DNA of 64,000 nucleotides from Phytophthora hibernalis. Its lineage: Eukaryota > Oomycota > Peronosporomycetes > Peronosporales > Peronosporaceae. Shown piece after piece: positions 23,901 through 33,165 of this stretch. The notes beneath the pieces are model-generated. The model was not told where the DNA came from, ran no database searches, and saw nothing but the letters and a program-made list of their open reading frames with translations. The stretch lies in contig JAAKBF010000122.1 of NCBI GenBank assembly GCA_012656075.1, positions 62,001 through 126,000 on the forward strand, in the 5' to 3' direction. Each line of letters starts with the position of its first letter. Position 1 is the stretch's first letter. The position numbers and the translations under genes are program-made.

Positions 23901-25336
23901 TGGAGAAATACCTGTGGTGTGGCATGGTGGATACGGTTATGGATGCTATGGTGTACCGACTTGATGAGAATTGCTATTCCAACGCAGCAGGGAACGAAAG
24001 TCACAGACTCACGCTCGGCCGATCGATCACGATCACGACGTATGCAGACGCTAATTGCATGGATGTAGTAACTAAGATCACGGTGGATCGATCGACGCTG
24101 CTATCAGGTGGATGCGGACCTGGCGACAGGAAATTCCTTCTAGTTAACGCACAGAGCGTATTCACCACAACCTCTGTCTACGATGATAGCAAGTGTTCGG
24201 GTACTCCATCGCAGATTTCGTTTATACCCGCATTTGGGTGTCAGAACTTGCATGATCCAGCAAACGCTCTATGTGAAGCTATTGGGAACTCTCTGTTTTC
24301 GATGTCTAGCTGCACCAACGACTACTCTACGTTTGCTATCACGGTATTTGGCGTGGATAATCCATTCGTGATTGAGCAAGGATTTCCTAGCTCGGATTGT
24401 ATGAATGTCGGCCTCATAACAGCGTACTCAGCCGATGACACTTGCCACTCTAAGTCGAACGGATACAGGGGCTTTAGGGCCACCTTTGATGCTGCCGGTA
24501 CACTCATTTTCAGAACGTTTTACGACTCAGTCTGCCAAAACAATCAAAACTCAGTTACTCTGGGGAAGTACCAACTCATTTCGCCGATGTGTATGGTTGA
24601 CAACTGTGATGTCATGCCGTTGCTGTGCTCACTTGAAAGCTGCAACTATTGGTGGATGTGCAGTAGAAAACTTACAATTGGTGGATTAGACTCTGCTAAC
24701 GCCTTCAACTCCGCTGTCATGATGTTCGACGACAGTTCATGCGCCCAAGTTCCCGTTCAGATTGTGATAAAGAAACAACTAACTTGCTCAACAGAAGTTC
24801 TATCATGCAAGGCAGTAGCCATGGCAGAAAACACAATGTACCAAAACCACGCGTGCATTGAGGACGTAGCTGTGTTCGCCAAGTCACGGTTCAATGACGT
24901 ACCGTACCTGATCATGGAGAAATACAGAGAAGGAACAAATTGCGAGAAGCAAAAAGTAGTTGTGGTATACAAAGCCGATGGGTTGTGCCACAGTGTCACC
25001 GATGGTACCAGTTTCCGGATCTTGTCAAGCTTCGGCGAGTCGATCACATTTGCTTCATACCCGACAGCATACTGCAACGATGATGAAGCGGAGGTCATGG
25101 CTATTGGAAGCAAGTACATCAACACGGGTGCTTGCTATGATGGAAATATGCGGCTGTACGGGAACCTGGTAGGTCTTGATCCGACTGCAAGTTGTCCGAC
25201 TCCAGGTCCAACTTCAACTCCTATCACGCCAACGCCGACGCCTTCAGTGAATTTCGATCAAAAGACTCGCGAGGAGATCATGTTTCCGGAGTGGCTGTGG
25301 GAACCAACACCGCGCCGAGTATTCGTCAACGCTTAG
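20959..25336 (+). CDS. cysteine-rich tandem-repeat secreted protein, copy B
   Basis: Large secreted protein of about 1,450 residues if the frame is restored; family not recognised. ATG 20959 starts a signal peptide (FAGAGIAFVLASQLLGVNAQ). The repeat unit of about 345 residues (spacing 1036, 1047, 1031 bp) occurs almost four times. Each unit has two related halves of about 170 residues: one with EDSTCSGTPSQI, CTNDY, PFVIE and SADG-C-H, the other with SCTPQNDHY, YYAGGWDD, AFGNYP, LIVEKY and YRLDENCY. Cys positions are regular, implying disulphides. The end is a Pro/Thr stalk and KTREEIMFPEWLWE, with no membrane segment or clear GPI signal. Single-base losses occur near 21832 (gaaata), 22797 (cagggg), 23482 (T5) and 23627 (tcct); otherwise it is intact. 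A surface or cell-wall role is an inference. Confidence 0.72.
23091..24987 (+). repeat. near-identical tract shared with 17944..19841
   Basis: Second copy of the 1.9-kb shared tract, inside copy B. Both copies carry the same apparent one-base loss in a T5 run (18333-18337 and 23480-23484). Confidence 0.85.
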
Positions 25337-25522
25337 TGGTCGTCGTCAAATGTACCAGCGAGATGTTTACATGTTAATGCGTTGTACTTATTTTTTATTT
25401 TCAATAGCTTTTCGTTTGTTTCTTGAGTGTTGGCAGTTCGGGCCTTATCATTGGTAAGTTATCACGGTCTTGAGTTGTAAATTAATCCGAAGCGTCAAGC
25501 CGCTCGGCAAATGCTCGCTGCA

Positions 25523-27529
25523 CTAATCGTTTGTCGCTGGGTGTGCCTCCTTCCTTTGCGTCCCGCTTCGGTGAATGTTTTTCTCGTGGAAAAGTACGTC
25601 ATGACGAATCAGACCCGCGTGTTCTCCTTCATCCTCGGCTCCGCGCAAACTCGAAGCATCTTCTGCACTAGCCTCCAAATCGTCGCTGTTGTCGGTCTTA
25701 CTAACAGAATTAATGTCATCATCTCCGCCATGGGCAATCCAACGCGAGGCAACACCACCCGATACCATGACAGTGGTTGTAACGAGTAGTAGAGCCTCAA
25801 GGTGGGGTGGAGGTCCCATGAGAAAACCATTCACGAATTGCGCTGTGATGGCAGCTACGCGGTTGGAGCAGTTCACTACCGATATACCCGTCGTACGGAG
25901 CTCCTGTGGAAAGTTTTCTGCCGAAAGTACGCCAAACTGAAGTGACAGCACAACAAAAAAACCACAGCATTTCGTTAGTAAGTATTCACACACGCATGTC
26001 TAAGTGAACCAGTTCAGTACCCCGTTCCAGGCTGCCGTAGTACACGCGTTGAATAGGCATGAGACTAACACGATGATCGTCTTTGAACCCTCAACGTTAA
26101 ACGCAAACAGCAGCGCGCAGAAACCTGAAGTGAACAACGCTCCTGATAGTAGACGCTGATGACCGATGATATCTATCAAGTATAGACTAAAATGTACAGG
26201 CGTCAGGTTATCACTATCCTCAAATATTGATCCACCGCTTTACGTACCTGACAATATTGCCGGGTAGATTAGCTCCAGCAAACAGAAACGCATTCTCAAA
26301 TGGGTTTGCTAGTCCAGCACTTTCAAACAATTTGGTGATCCAAGTCGACAGCCCGTACGAGCCAAAACTTAATGAAAACCCGCACAACATCAGCAGCAAC
26401 GTCGGTCCAGCGTTTGGCTTTTCAAACAGACGGGCGATAACACGCAAACTGGCACGACTGCAAACTGCACTGTGTGGGTTCGCCTCTGCTGGGTCTTCAT
26501 CCTCACAATTCACACCACCTTCCATCTTTCGCCGCATCTTAGCATCCTTGTCATTTTCCGTATTTTCATCGGCATAGGAGAACTTGAGTTCAATATGTCG
26601 ACCACTCTGATGTACGCCGTGAACATACTGCAACACCGACGTCGCTCCTTTGGCATCACCCTTGCTCGCCAAAAGTGCGGGCTCTCCGGGACGTACCACA
26701 ACGTCAGCAGGAAACACGTAAATGACGGTAGTCCGACCACCCCGGCGAACCAGCGCCACGACAGCTCCAATATCCGTTCACCATTGCTGAATTTGCCCAA
26801 CATGACCCACGCCGTACCCGCAGTCATGACAGCTCCCACCATCCAAAACGAGCACAAAATAGTGACGTATCGTCCTCGTGCCGACACTGGAACATGCTCC
26901 AGACACAGAGCAAAAAGTGAGGCGACAACTCCACCCACACCGAGCCCCGCCAAAGCCCGGAAGAAGATTAACCAGTAAATATTTGGTGAAAAAGCCGACA
27001 GGAAGGCAGCAATGGCGTTAATTGCCAACGTCAATAGCAACACTGGTTTGCGACCGTAGAGATCTCCAGCCACGCCGCCCACCATTCCCCACACAACATC
27101 CCAGCGAACACTGCAGCCGTCAGCAGACCTACAAAAAATAGTACCACCATAGTTTTATAAAATAACTATCATTTCATACTTTTTCACTGAAAAAACAATA
27201 AAACATACTCGACTCCCATGGCGTCATGGCACCTTCTGAGTCTTCATACACTGTCAAAATGTAGCCAATAGCCAGAATTTCCACTGCATCGGCCACATTT
27301 CCAAAACCTAGGATACTGCATAGTCACAAATTAGAAACCTGTAAAATCGCTTAAATTATTTAAAAACTCACGTGACCACGCGCCGCTGGTGGAACCCGCA
27401 GCCGATAAACTCCATCTCGTCGTGTACCGCCTGCTTCAGCTGCTTGACGTCGTCTACGAGCACCAGATGCTCGTCAGGCGAGCCCCACGTCTTCACTGGC
27501 GCCGCTGAATGCGTCATGCGACTCCCCAT
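25523..27529 (-). CDS. MFS transporter, SVOP/SV2-like, five exons, frameshifted
   Basis: Plasma- or endomembrane carrier of the sugar-porter/SVOP group; substrate unknown. Exons: 27529..27372, 27315..27209, 27128..26248, 26186..26021, 25936..25523, with GT-AG introns in phase. ATG 27529 precedes a cytosolic lead and 'MEFIGCGFHQRRVVTILGFGN'-type SVOP entry (split by intron 1). The loop DLYGRKP and the later LEHVPVSARGRY follow, then 'WYVPESP' after TM6, and 'SAENFPQELRTTG' near the end, all as in the family. An acidic C-terminal tail follows. Two single-base losses interrupt exon 3: CCCC at 27087-27090 (just before the GMVGGVAGD loop) and AAAA at 26671-26674. It is divergent from the tetraspanin gene. 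A remnant of a second copy lies at 20395..20790. Confidence 0.85.
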
Positions 27530-27851
27530 CTCAAAGTGAAGAACAATATTTCTGATTACAACTAAAAATAACAGTAGCTTAGAAAATTGCTAAGATTTCT
27601 AGTAGAAATCATCTAAAAACATTCCTAGCCAATCACAGGCCGCTCGTCACTCTCTCCCTCTTTCAAGAAGCGAAAGCTACGCAGTCCAAGAATCAGACCC
27701 TGTAGCTCCGTGTCCAAGGTCTCTCCGTGCGTCTGTGCTCCTCGTCATCGCCGACTGTCGCCCTCATCAACTGCGCCGCAGTCTCCGCTCTCTGCTCATC
27801 CTCGTCTCGTGTCGTACCGCGCTCTAGAAGCCAAGAAAACCTCGAAAACCC
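27530..27851. promoter_or_regulatory. divergent promoter region, MFS transporter / tetraspanin
   Basis: 322 bp between two divergent start codons. I see pyrimidine-rich sequence before the tetraspanin ATG but no motif I can name with confidence. Confidence 0.4.
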
Positions 27852-28921
27852 ATGCACGCGTGGCGTTCTTTGTCCCGCAGCATCCTGGTGTTCACGAACG
27901 TGCTGTTCTTGCTGCTAGGCTCGGTGCTCGTGTCCATCGGAGGTTCGACCACCGTCTACTGTGATTTTTCATGCAATTCGCAGTCTCAACGCTGCCGAAT
28001 TGACGTCATGGCGGCTACTTTTACTAAACTATTGTTTTTTATTATAGGATATATGGCGTCCCTGCCGGCGCTCACCGAGTTCTCGGACGGCGGCGTGGCC
28101 TCGTCCGTCATCATGTGCGGCTCACTCATCATCCTCATCGCTCTGCTGGGCTGCTGCGGCGCCCAATGGGAGAGCAAGGTCTTCCTGTTCCCGTACGCCA
28201 TCCTGGTGCTCGTCTCGGTGGTCGCGCAGCTGTCGCTAGCCGGGTTCCTGACCCACGTGCACAGCTCGCTTGTGGAGGTGGCCAAGCACAACTTCGACCT
28301 GTCAGTGCTGGGCCCCGCGGACCAAGAGACGCTGCGCTGGATCAACAAGAGGTTCAAGTACGTGTACTACGGCTGTGGCTTCGACGTGGACATCGACCTC
28401 ACGGGAGCGCACGAGCGGCCGCTCGTCGCCACCTGCTCCAACCCGGAGTTCGCGTGGTTCGCGCCCTTTGTGGAGGAGAACTGCCCCATTGGCCACAAGC
28501 AGCTGCAGTCCGGCAGCAACTTCCTCCGCTGTGCAGGGTCAAGCTTCTCGCTTAGCAACGCCATGACGGAGCACACGATGCTCTGCGCCTGCGAGACACG
28601 CATGATCTCGTGGGTGAACGACCAGTCGCTGCTCGTGGCCGTGTTCGTGTTCGTGATCGTAGCGCTCGAGATCATGCTTGTGGCGCTGTCGTGCTACATC
28701 ATGCACTCGCGCCGCCACCGCCGCTACGGCTACCAGGAGATCACCATGCCCGTGCGGCAGCAGCCGTACAACCCGCACCCGCGGAACTACTTTGGCCAGC
28801 AGACGACCCAACGCCAGCCGCTCAACTCGCAGCCTGCGTATTCGTCGTACGGCCCGTCAGGGGAGAGAACCCCTACGCGGCGGCGGCTACGGGCGGCAAG
28901 GCCAGGAAGACCGGCTACTAG
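27852..28921 (+). CDS. tetraspanin, one intron
   Basis: Four-pass membrane organiser. ATG 27852; intron 27943..28047 (105 nt, GTTCGA donor) joins 'VLVSIG' to 'GYMASLPAL', restoring the end of TM1. TM2 is 'SSVIMCGSLIILIALLGCCG' (with the GCCGA-type turn), and TM3 is 'LFPYAILVLVSVVAQLSL'. The large extracellular loop has 'YYGCGF' and several Cys, but I do not see a canonical CCG; TM4 is 'AVFVFVIVALEIMLVALSCY'. A cytosolic tail rich in Tyr, Gln and Pro follows. In GGGG at 28859-28863 one base appears lost: the next frame gives a tidy end (GENPYAAAATGGKARKTGY, stop 28921), whereas the open frame gives an Arg-rich tail to 28934. I prefer the former. Confidence 0.82.
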
Positions 28922-29993
28922 CTGTACTGGCTGAGCTGGAGATGTTTGAAATAGGTCAAATGCGTTGATGCGGGCCACGCAGGCGATGGCAACCTGCACG
29001 CCTAGGAAACAGGATTGAAAAGTTTTACTACAAGAATTGAACCCCCTGTGCGAACCGCGAGCGCTTGGTCCTTTAGGTTGCTAAGCAAAGAGGCAGGTCT
29101 GGTGGATGGATCGACGTGTCTGACTTGGCATGTTGTTGCACTTTGATGGCGTCACCTCGGACGTGTTCCGGCCACAAACTTCCTCTCGCGCACGGGCAGC
29201 AAGGTGACCACAGCCTGCCAGTCATCACGTTTCGCTTCCTTCCGAATCCTGGCGAATGCAGACTGTCGAGCAGTCAATGACGAGATGGTTTGCTGATCGA
29301 GCAGAACAACTTCAACCAGCGCAGCCTATAAAGTCTCTGCAAGTCTTCATTGCGCCAAAAGTCTCCATTGCATGTGACCCGAAAGATGGGGATCTCAATC
29401 TGCGAGCCTCGCATCTTTTCCCAACACTTGAGACCGCAACGATGAGGTTACAGTACCAACCGGACCGACACGTCCACGCTTCGCGTAATCGCCGAGTCAG
29501 AATGGTTCTTGTGTCTTCAAGTTTCACATCCGCGGTACTGTACCTGATACCGGCGTCAAGCGAGTGGTCTCCGCTGTCTATGCCGCAGATGACGATGCTA
29601 ACAGCGATTAAGTAAGCTTCTCCAAAAGTGCAAAAAGCAGACAATCGAACTCGCTTCTTCAGCGCTTCGCCATCCGGTGTCGGCCATCACCTTCCTCATG
29701 AACTTTGGTTCGAGCTTTCATCCCCGTTTCAATTTGAAACAGCACATGTATCGACATGAACAAACACTAGCAATCTCCAAAGTCGGCAAAAACTGACGAG
29801 TCGACCTCGCGGGAAGCAATCGGAATCGAATTGAAGCTCCGCCACCGATCGCGATTTGCGTTACATGTACCGGTAGTTTGCTCAAATTCTCACTTCGACA
29901 ATGTATGGAAGTCAGCGGAGTAATCGAAGTTTGGCGACCGTCCTAAGACATCAAGAGCTCACTTGACATTTCTGATTTTGCTGAGGCGCACAC
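28922..29993. other. intergenic, nothing recognised
   Basis: 1.07 kb. Two overlapping antiparallel reading frames of about 110-119 codons at 29256-29644 lack ATG starts in good context, domain patterns and homologues within the window; I do not support a gene. Confidence 0.45.
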
Positions 29994-31551
29994 ATGCGAA
30001 TTGCAGACCTGCTCAACGGGCCCACGCCCAGGCGCCACGCCGACAAGCGCATGGACATGGCGTCGCTTGACCTCTTAGCGCAAAAGTGCGTCGTTCACAT
30101 TTAATAGTAGAAAGTCTAAACCGTTGCTAAAAATGCTGCTTTTTCATGCTGTTGCAGACGAACGCACCGACCGGAACTGTCCATGAGTCGAATCATCCAA
30201 GAACTGAGCCAGAAGGAGGAGACCAAAGTATCCACTAAGTGCGTCGAGCCCAAGCCTGTTAAGGTTACAGTTAAGAAACAGGAGCAAGAAGAGACCAAGA
30301 CGTCTAGAAGAAGAAGGTCTCGTAGCGGCTTCACGCCGTTGACCGAGTCGGAGAAGCGGGTGAAGCAGAGGATGCTGGTCAAACGCTCGTACTACCGTAA
30401 AATTGTAGGTCTGTTTGAGTAGTTTTTGAGAAAACGTTGTCGAGTTCTAATGATTGATGTTTTTAGGACACGCTGGTGGAGCTTCGGACCGAGATGGAGA
30501 CACTGGAGACCGAGTGCAGACAAGTGATCATCACTCGGAGAGAAATGCAGTCGCCTACTACACCGGACGAGCAGCTGGAGGTGGAGGAACAACGCTGTGA
30601 ACAGCTCCGTGAGCGATACACGCAGTTGGCCATCACACAGGACGATCTACGCCACGAGAACGAGAAGCTCCGAGCTGAAGCCATGGAGCAGTCGAAGGCG
30701 CGCACACGTGTGGGGATTTTACTCACTGAGGAACTGCAGGACCAGAATGAGGGACGGGTAAAAGGTGAGGCGCTCGGGTTGCCTCCCTGGTCCTCGGATG
30801 CGCCTCCACCTGCGCTCAGTGATGACGACGGCAGCGAGGACAAACCCAAGCCTGTACTTGACTTTACGCCGCTCACTGATGACGAGTGCATTACCATTGT
30901 CCGTGATGCATATGGGGATGTGAGAGCATTCGCGGACAAGCAGGACTACGAGACAACAGGAGCTAGCGTGTTTGGCTGGCGTGACAGACGACAAGTTGAC
31001 GGAGAGACGATGCGCTTCTTCCTGGAGAAGACGTTCGAGAACTACACCGCCGCGGAGATTTCGAGTCGCATGTGGGACTTGGTGTCGTCTGAGCACGGAG
31101 TCAACCGCATCTACGCTTCGGACGTGGCAATCAACTTCCACCTCGTGCAGCGTGTGAATGACGAGAACGTGTTGTTCTACCGCACCATCGAGCCGAGAGG
31201 CGTCAACATGGTGCTCAAGGCCCTCGTGTTGGCTTCTCGCGTGCAAATCGACGACAACGGCAGCTTCATGGTACTCTTTCGTTCGGTGGACCCGGCCACG
31301 CGTGGAATTGTCACGCATGACACGTCAGACGCAGGTTTTCAAGGGCGAGAAAAGAGGTGTGGAGCGATGTTTTTAGCTGGGGACTGTATGAAGTTGTGGG
31401 CGACCGTGGTCAGCACTGCCGCAACTACTTTGGCGGATTCGTGTCCAGCCTCCTCACTCAGCGCAGTCTCGAGTTCTGGCTCATGCATATCCTTCTCATC
31501 GCGGTGCGCTGTGAGAACGAAGTCATCGGCCCATTCTTTATTATGCAGTAA
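29994..31551 (+). CDS. bZIP-like basic/coiled-coil protein with START-like C-terminal region
   Basis: Belongs, by layout, to the oomycete family that includes the M96 mating-specific proteins (assignment from memory, moderate). Exons 29994..30085, 30158..30404, 30467..31551; introns keep phase. ATG 29994 is the first in frame. Residues about 85-115 form a basic region (KRVKQRMLVKRSYYRKI) running straight into a leucine-zipper-like coil (LVELRTEMETLETECRQ), so DNA binding is plausible. From about residue 240 the protein has a START-like beta/alpha region ('MRFFLEKTFENYTAAEISSR', 'FYRTIEPRGVNMVLKALV'). In TTTT at 31334-31337 one base is missing; the next frame continues 'VWSDVFSWGLYEVVGD' to the stop at 31551. 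A nuclear, possibly lipid-responsive regulator is an inference. Confidence 0.75.
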
Positions 31552-32005
31552 ATGAACACTAATGTACAGCCGAAAGACGGTCACCGCAGCGATTAAAGCA
31601 GCGGGGCCCTCTTCTTGGTGTAGTGTTGATATGTAGACTTTTGTGTTGCTATTCGTACTGTGAAAGCATTAGTTGGATCAAGTGCCTGTGAATTCCCAAG
31701 CTGAAGACATCGAAAGCATCAACGTGATACATGTATGCACCCATATCACAGCAGCAACGATCCATACCACCGCGCAAGAAGAGCAGCACTCAACTGAAGA
31801 AAGCAAACGCAGTTGTGTTTTATGAGCTCATATACACCTCGCCCAAACGAAGATCCATACATGCGAGGCCATCTTACTTGAATGACATGTTTTACTGCTC
31901 CGCTGTCGCCGAGCTGCTTTTGCTCCGGTCACATTGCAACAACAAATCCATCGGTAGGATCGCTTGTCCCAGTCGGGCATGGCTACACCGACACCCAATG
32001 TGTCC

Positions 32006-32236
32006 TCACTCCCTCTGCGATGCCGGCGCCGTGCTCCATGGCAGTGCCATTTCCGACGCTAAGCTCAGCTCCGAGCCCCGCGAATCGTCACTTGGCAGCT
32101 CCAGGCCCCAGCTCTCGCTCCTGACTGCGTCACCCTGATGAAGTTGCGGCATGGTGGTGCAAATCTGCCGGTGTTGCATCGACTCGGCCATCTGTAGATT
32201 GCGCTGCAAGTTAAACCGCGTGCATGATGTATCCAT
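32006..32236 (-). CDS. small ORF divergent from GST (76 aa)
   Basis: Starts at ATG 32236 (MDTSCTRFNLQRNLQ), 130 bp from the GST start and on the other strand. The same ORF is present in the other arm at 41388..41621. The two differ by a 3-bp indel that keeps the frame and a handful of substitutions near the C-terminus, while the first 50 residues agree. This could be a real short protein or a by-product of recent duplication. No domain or signal peptide recognised. Confidence 0.35.
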   Translation of the reverse strand: MDTSCTRFNLQRNLQMAESMQHRQICTTMPQLHQGDAVRSESWGLELPSDDSRGSELSLASEMALPWSTAPASQRE

Positions 32237-32366
32237 CTTACTGTTGGCTACTTTTGCGCGTACCCGTCCCTTCAACAACGGAATCCATCGAAGGTCTCAT
32301 CGGTCTCACTCCTGAATTTGCGTCCCAGCCCCCAAGTCTCAAGTCTCAACTGCAAAGCCCAAGAAG

Positions 32367-33041
32367 ATGCCCGTCAAGCTCTACGCGAACCTCATCAGCC
32401 AGCCCAGCCGCGCGGCCGAGTGGGCCATGCGCCTCAAGAAGTTGGACCACGAGTTCGTCGTCACGGACTTCGGCAGCGCCACCTTCTCGTCGCCCGAGTT
32501 CCTGGCGCTCAACCCGAACGGCCTCATCCCGGTGCTGCAGGACGGCGACTTTTCGCTGTTCGAGGGCAACGCCATCATGCCGTACCTGGCCGAGAAGTTC
32601 GGCTGGAGCGACCTCTTCCCGACCGACGTGCAGGCCCACGCCAAGGTGAACCAGTACCTGCACTGGCACCACACGAACGCGCGTCTCATCACGCCCAAGG
32701 TGCTGGTGCCGCTCATGCACACCAAGCAGAACGCAGCCACACCAGACGAGGCGGTGCTGGTCAAGGCCACACCTGAGCTGCTCACCAAGCTGGCCGAGCT
32801 CATGGAGAAGTTCCTGGTCAAGGACTTCGTGGCCGAATCCGACCAGCCCACGCTCGCAGACATCGCCGCCTACTGCGAGTTCGTGCAGGTGGAACTCATG
32901 GGCATCTTCGACTTCTCCAAGTACCCCAAGCTCTCGGCCTGGCTCAAGCGCATGAAGACGCTGCCGCACCACGACGAGATCCACGAGCCTCTGGACCAGT
33001 TCCTCACGAGTCTCGGACTCAAGACCAAGGCCAACCCGTAA
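32367..33041 (+). CDS. glutathione S-transferase, theta-like, copy 1
   Basis: Cytosolic detoxification enzyme conjugating glutathione to electrophiles. Single-exon, 224 residues from ATG 32367, the normal length. Thioredoxin-fold N-domain: MPVKLYANLISQPSRA carries a Ser-Arg pair where theta GSTs have the active Ser. NPNGLIPVL holds the cis-Pro and FEGNAIMPYLAEKF is the second glutathione-binding strip. The helical C-domain has WHHTNAR and LADIAAYCEFVQ (N-capping box region). Complete and unbroken. It is the intact member of an inverted pair with 40574..41257, and a diverged third copy lies at 39728..40425. Confidence 0.95.
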   Translation: MPVKLYANLISQPSRAAEWAMRLKKLDHEFVVTDFGSATFSSPEFLALNPNGLIPVLQDGDFSLFEGNAIMPYLAEKFGWSDLFPTDVQAHAKVNQYLHWHHTNARLITPKVLVPLMHTKQNAATPDEAVLVKATPELLTKLAELMEKFLVKDFVAESDQPTLADIAAYCEFVQVELMGIFDFSKYPKLSAWLKRMKTLPHHDEIHEPLDQFLTSLGLKTKANP

Positions 33042-33165
33042 CAACCCGTAAGCAGCACAATGACTAGCTACGGTTTGGCTAGCAATTGAAATCAATTCAT
33101 TCGTCCACAGTTCCTGCTTAATGGTGTTGCAGTGTTACGAGTAGTACTACTTGCTAGTTGTGTCC

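Larger units (their letters stand above)
31770..33056 (+). repeat. inverted duplication, left arm
   Basis: About 1.28 kb repeated in opposite orientation at 40563..41810. The GST coding part looks identical base for base in the stretches I compared, apart from one lost base; the distal 5' part is about 80-90% alike. The right end is sharp at the two ccgtaa repeats after the GST stop. Confidence 0.85.

Noticed and set aside
15989..25336. RXLR or CRN effector assignment for the secreted proteins
   Set aside because: No RXLR-EER after the signal peptide and no LFLAK; the proteins are far larger and repeat-built.
29256..29644. Antiparallel ORFs of about 110-119 codons
   Set aside because: They mirror each other, lack ATG starts in good context and show no domain or repeat similarity.
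32224..32649. Long ORFs overlapping GST genes in other frames (also at 40848-41400)
   Set aside because: Ser/Arg/Pro shadow translations of the GC-rich GST codons; they recur only because the GST is duplicated.
32367..33041. Horizontal transfer of the GST from bacteria because of its high GC content
   Set aside because: Neighbouring host genes with introns (tetraspanin, START-FYVE) are equally GC-rich, so composition gives no support.
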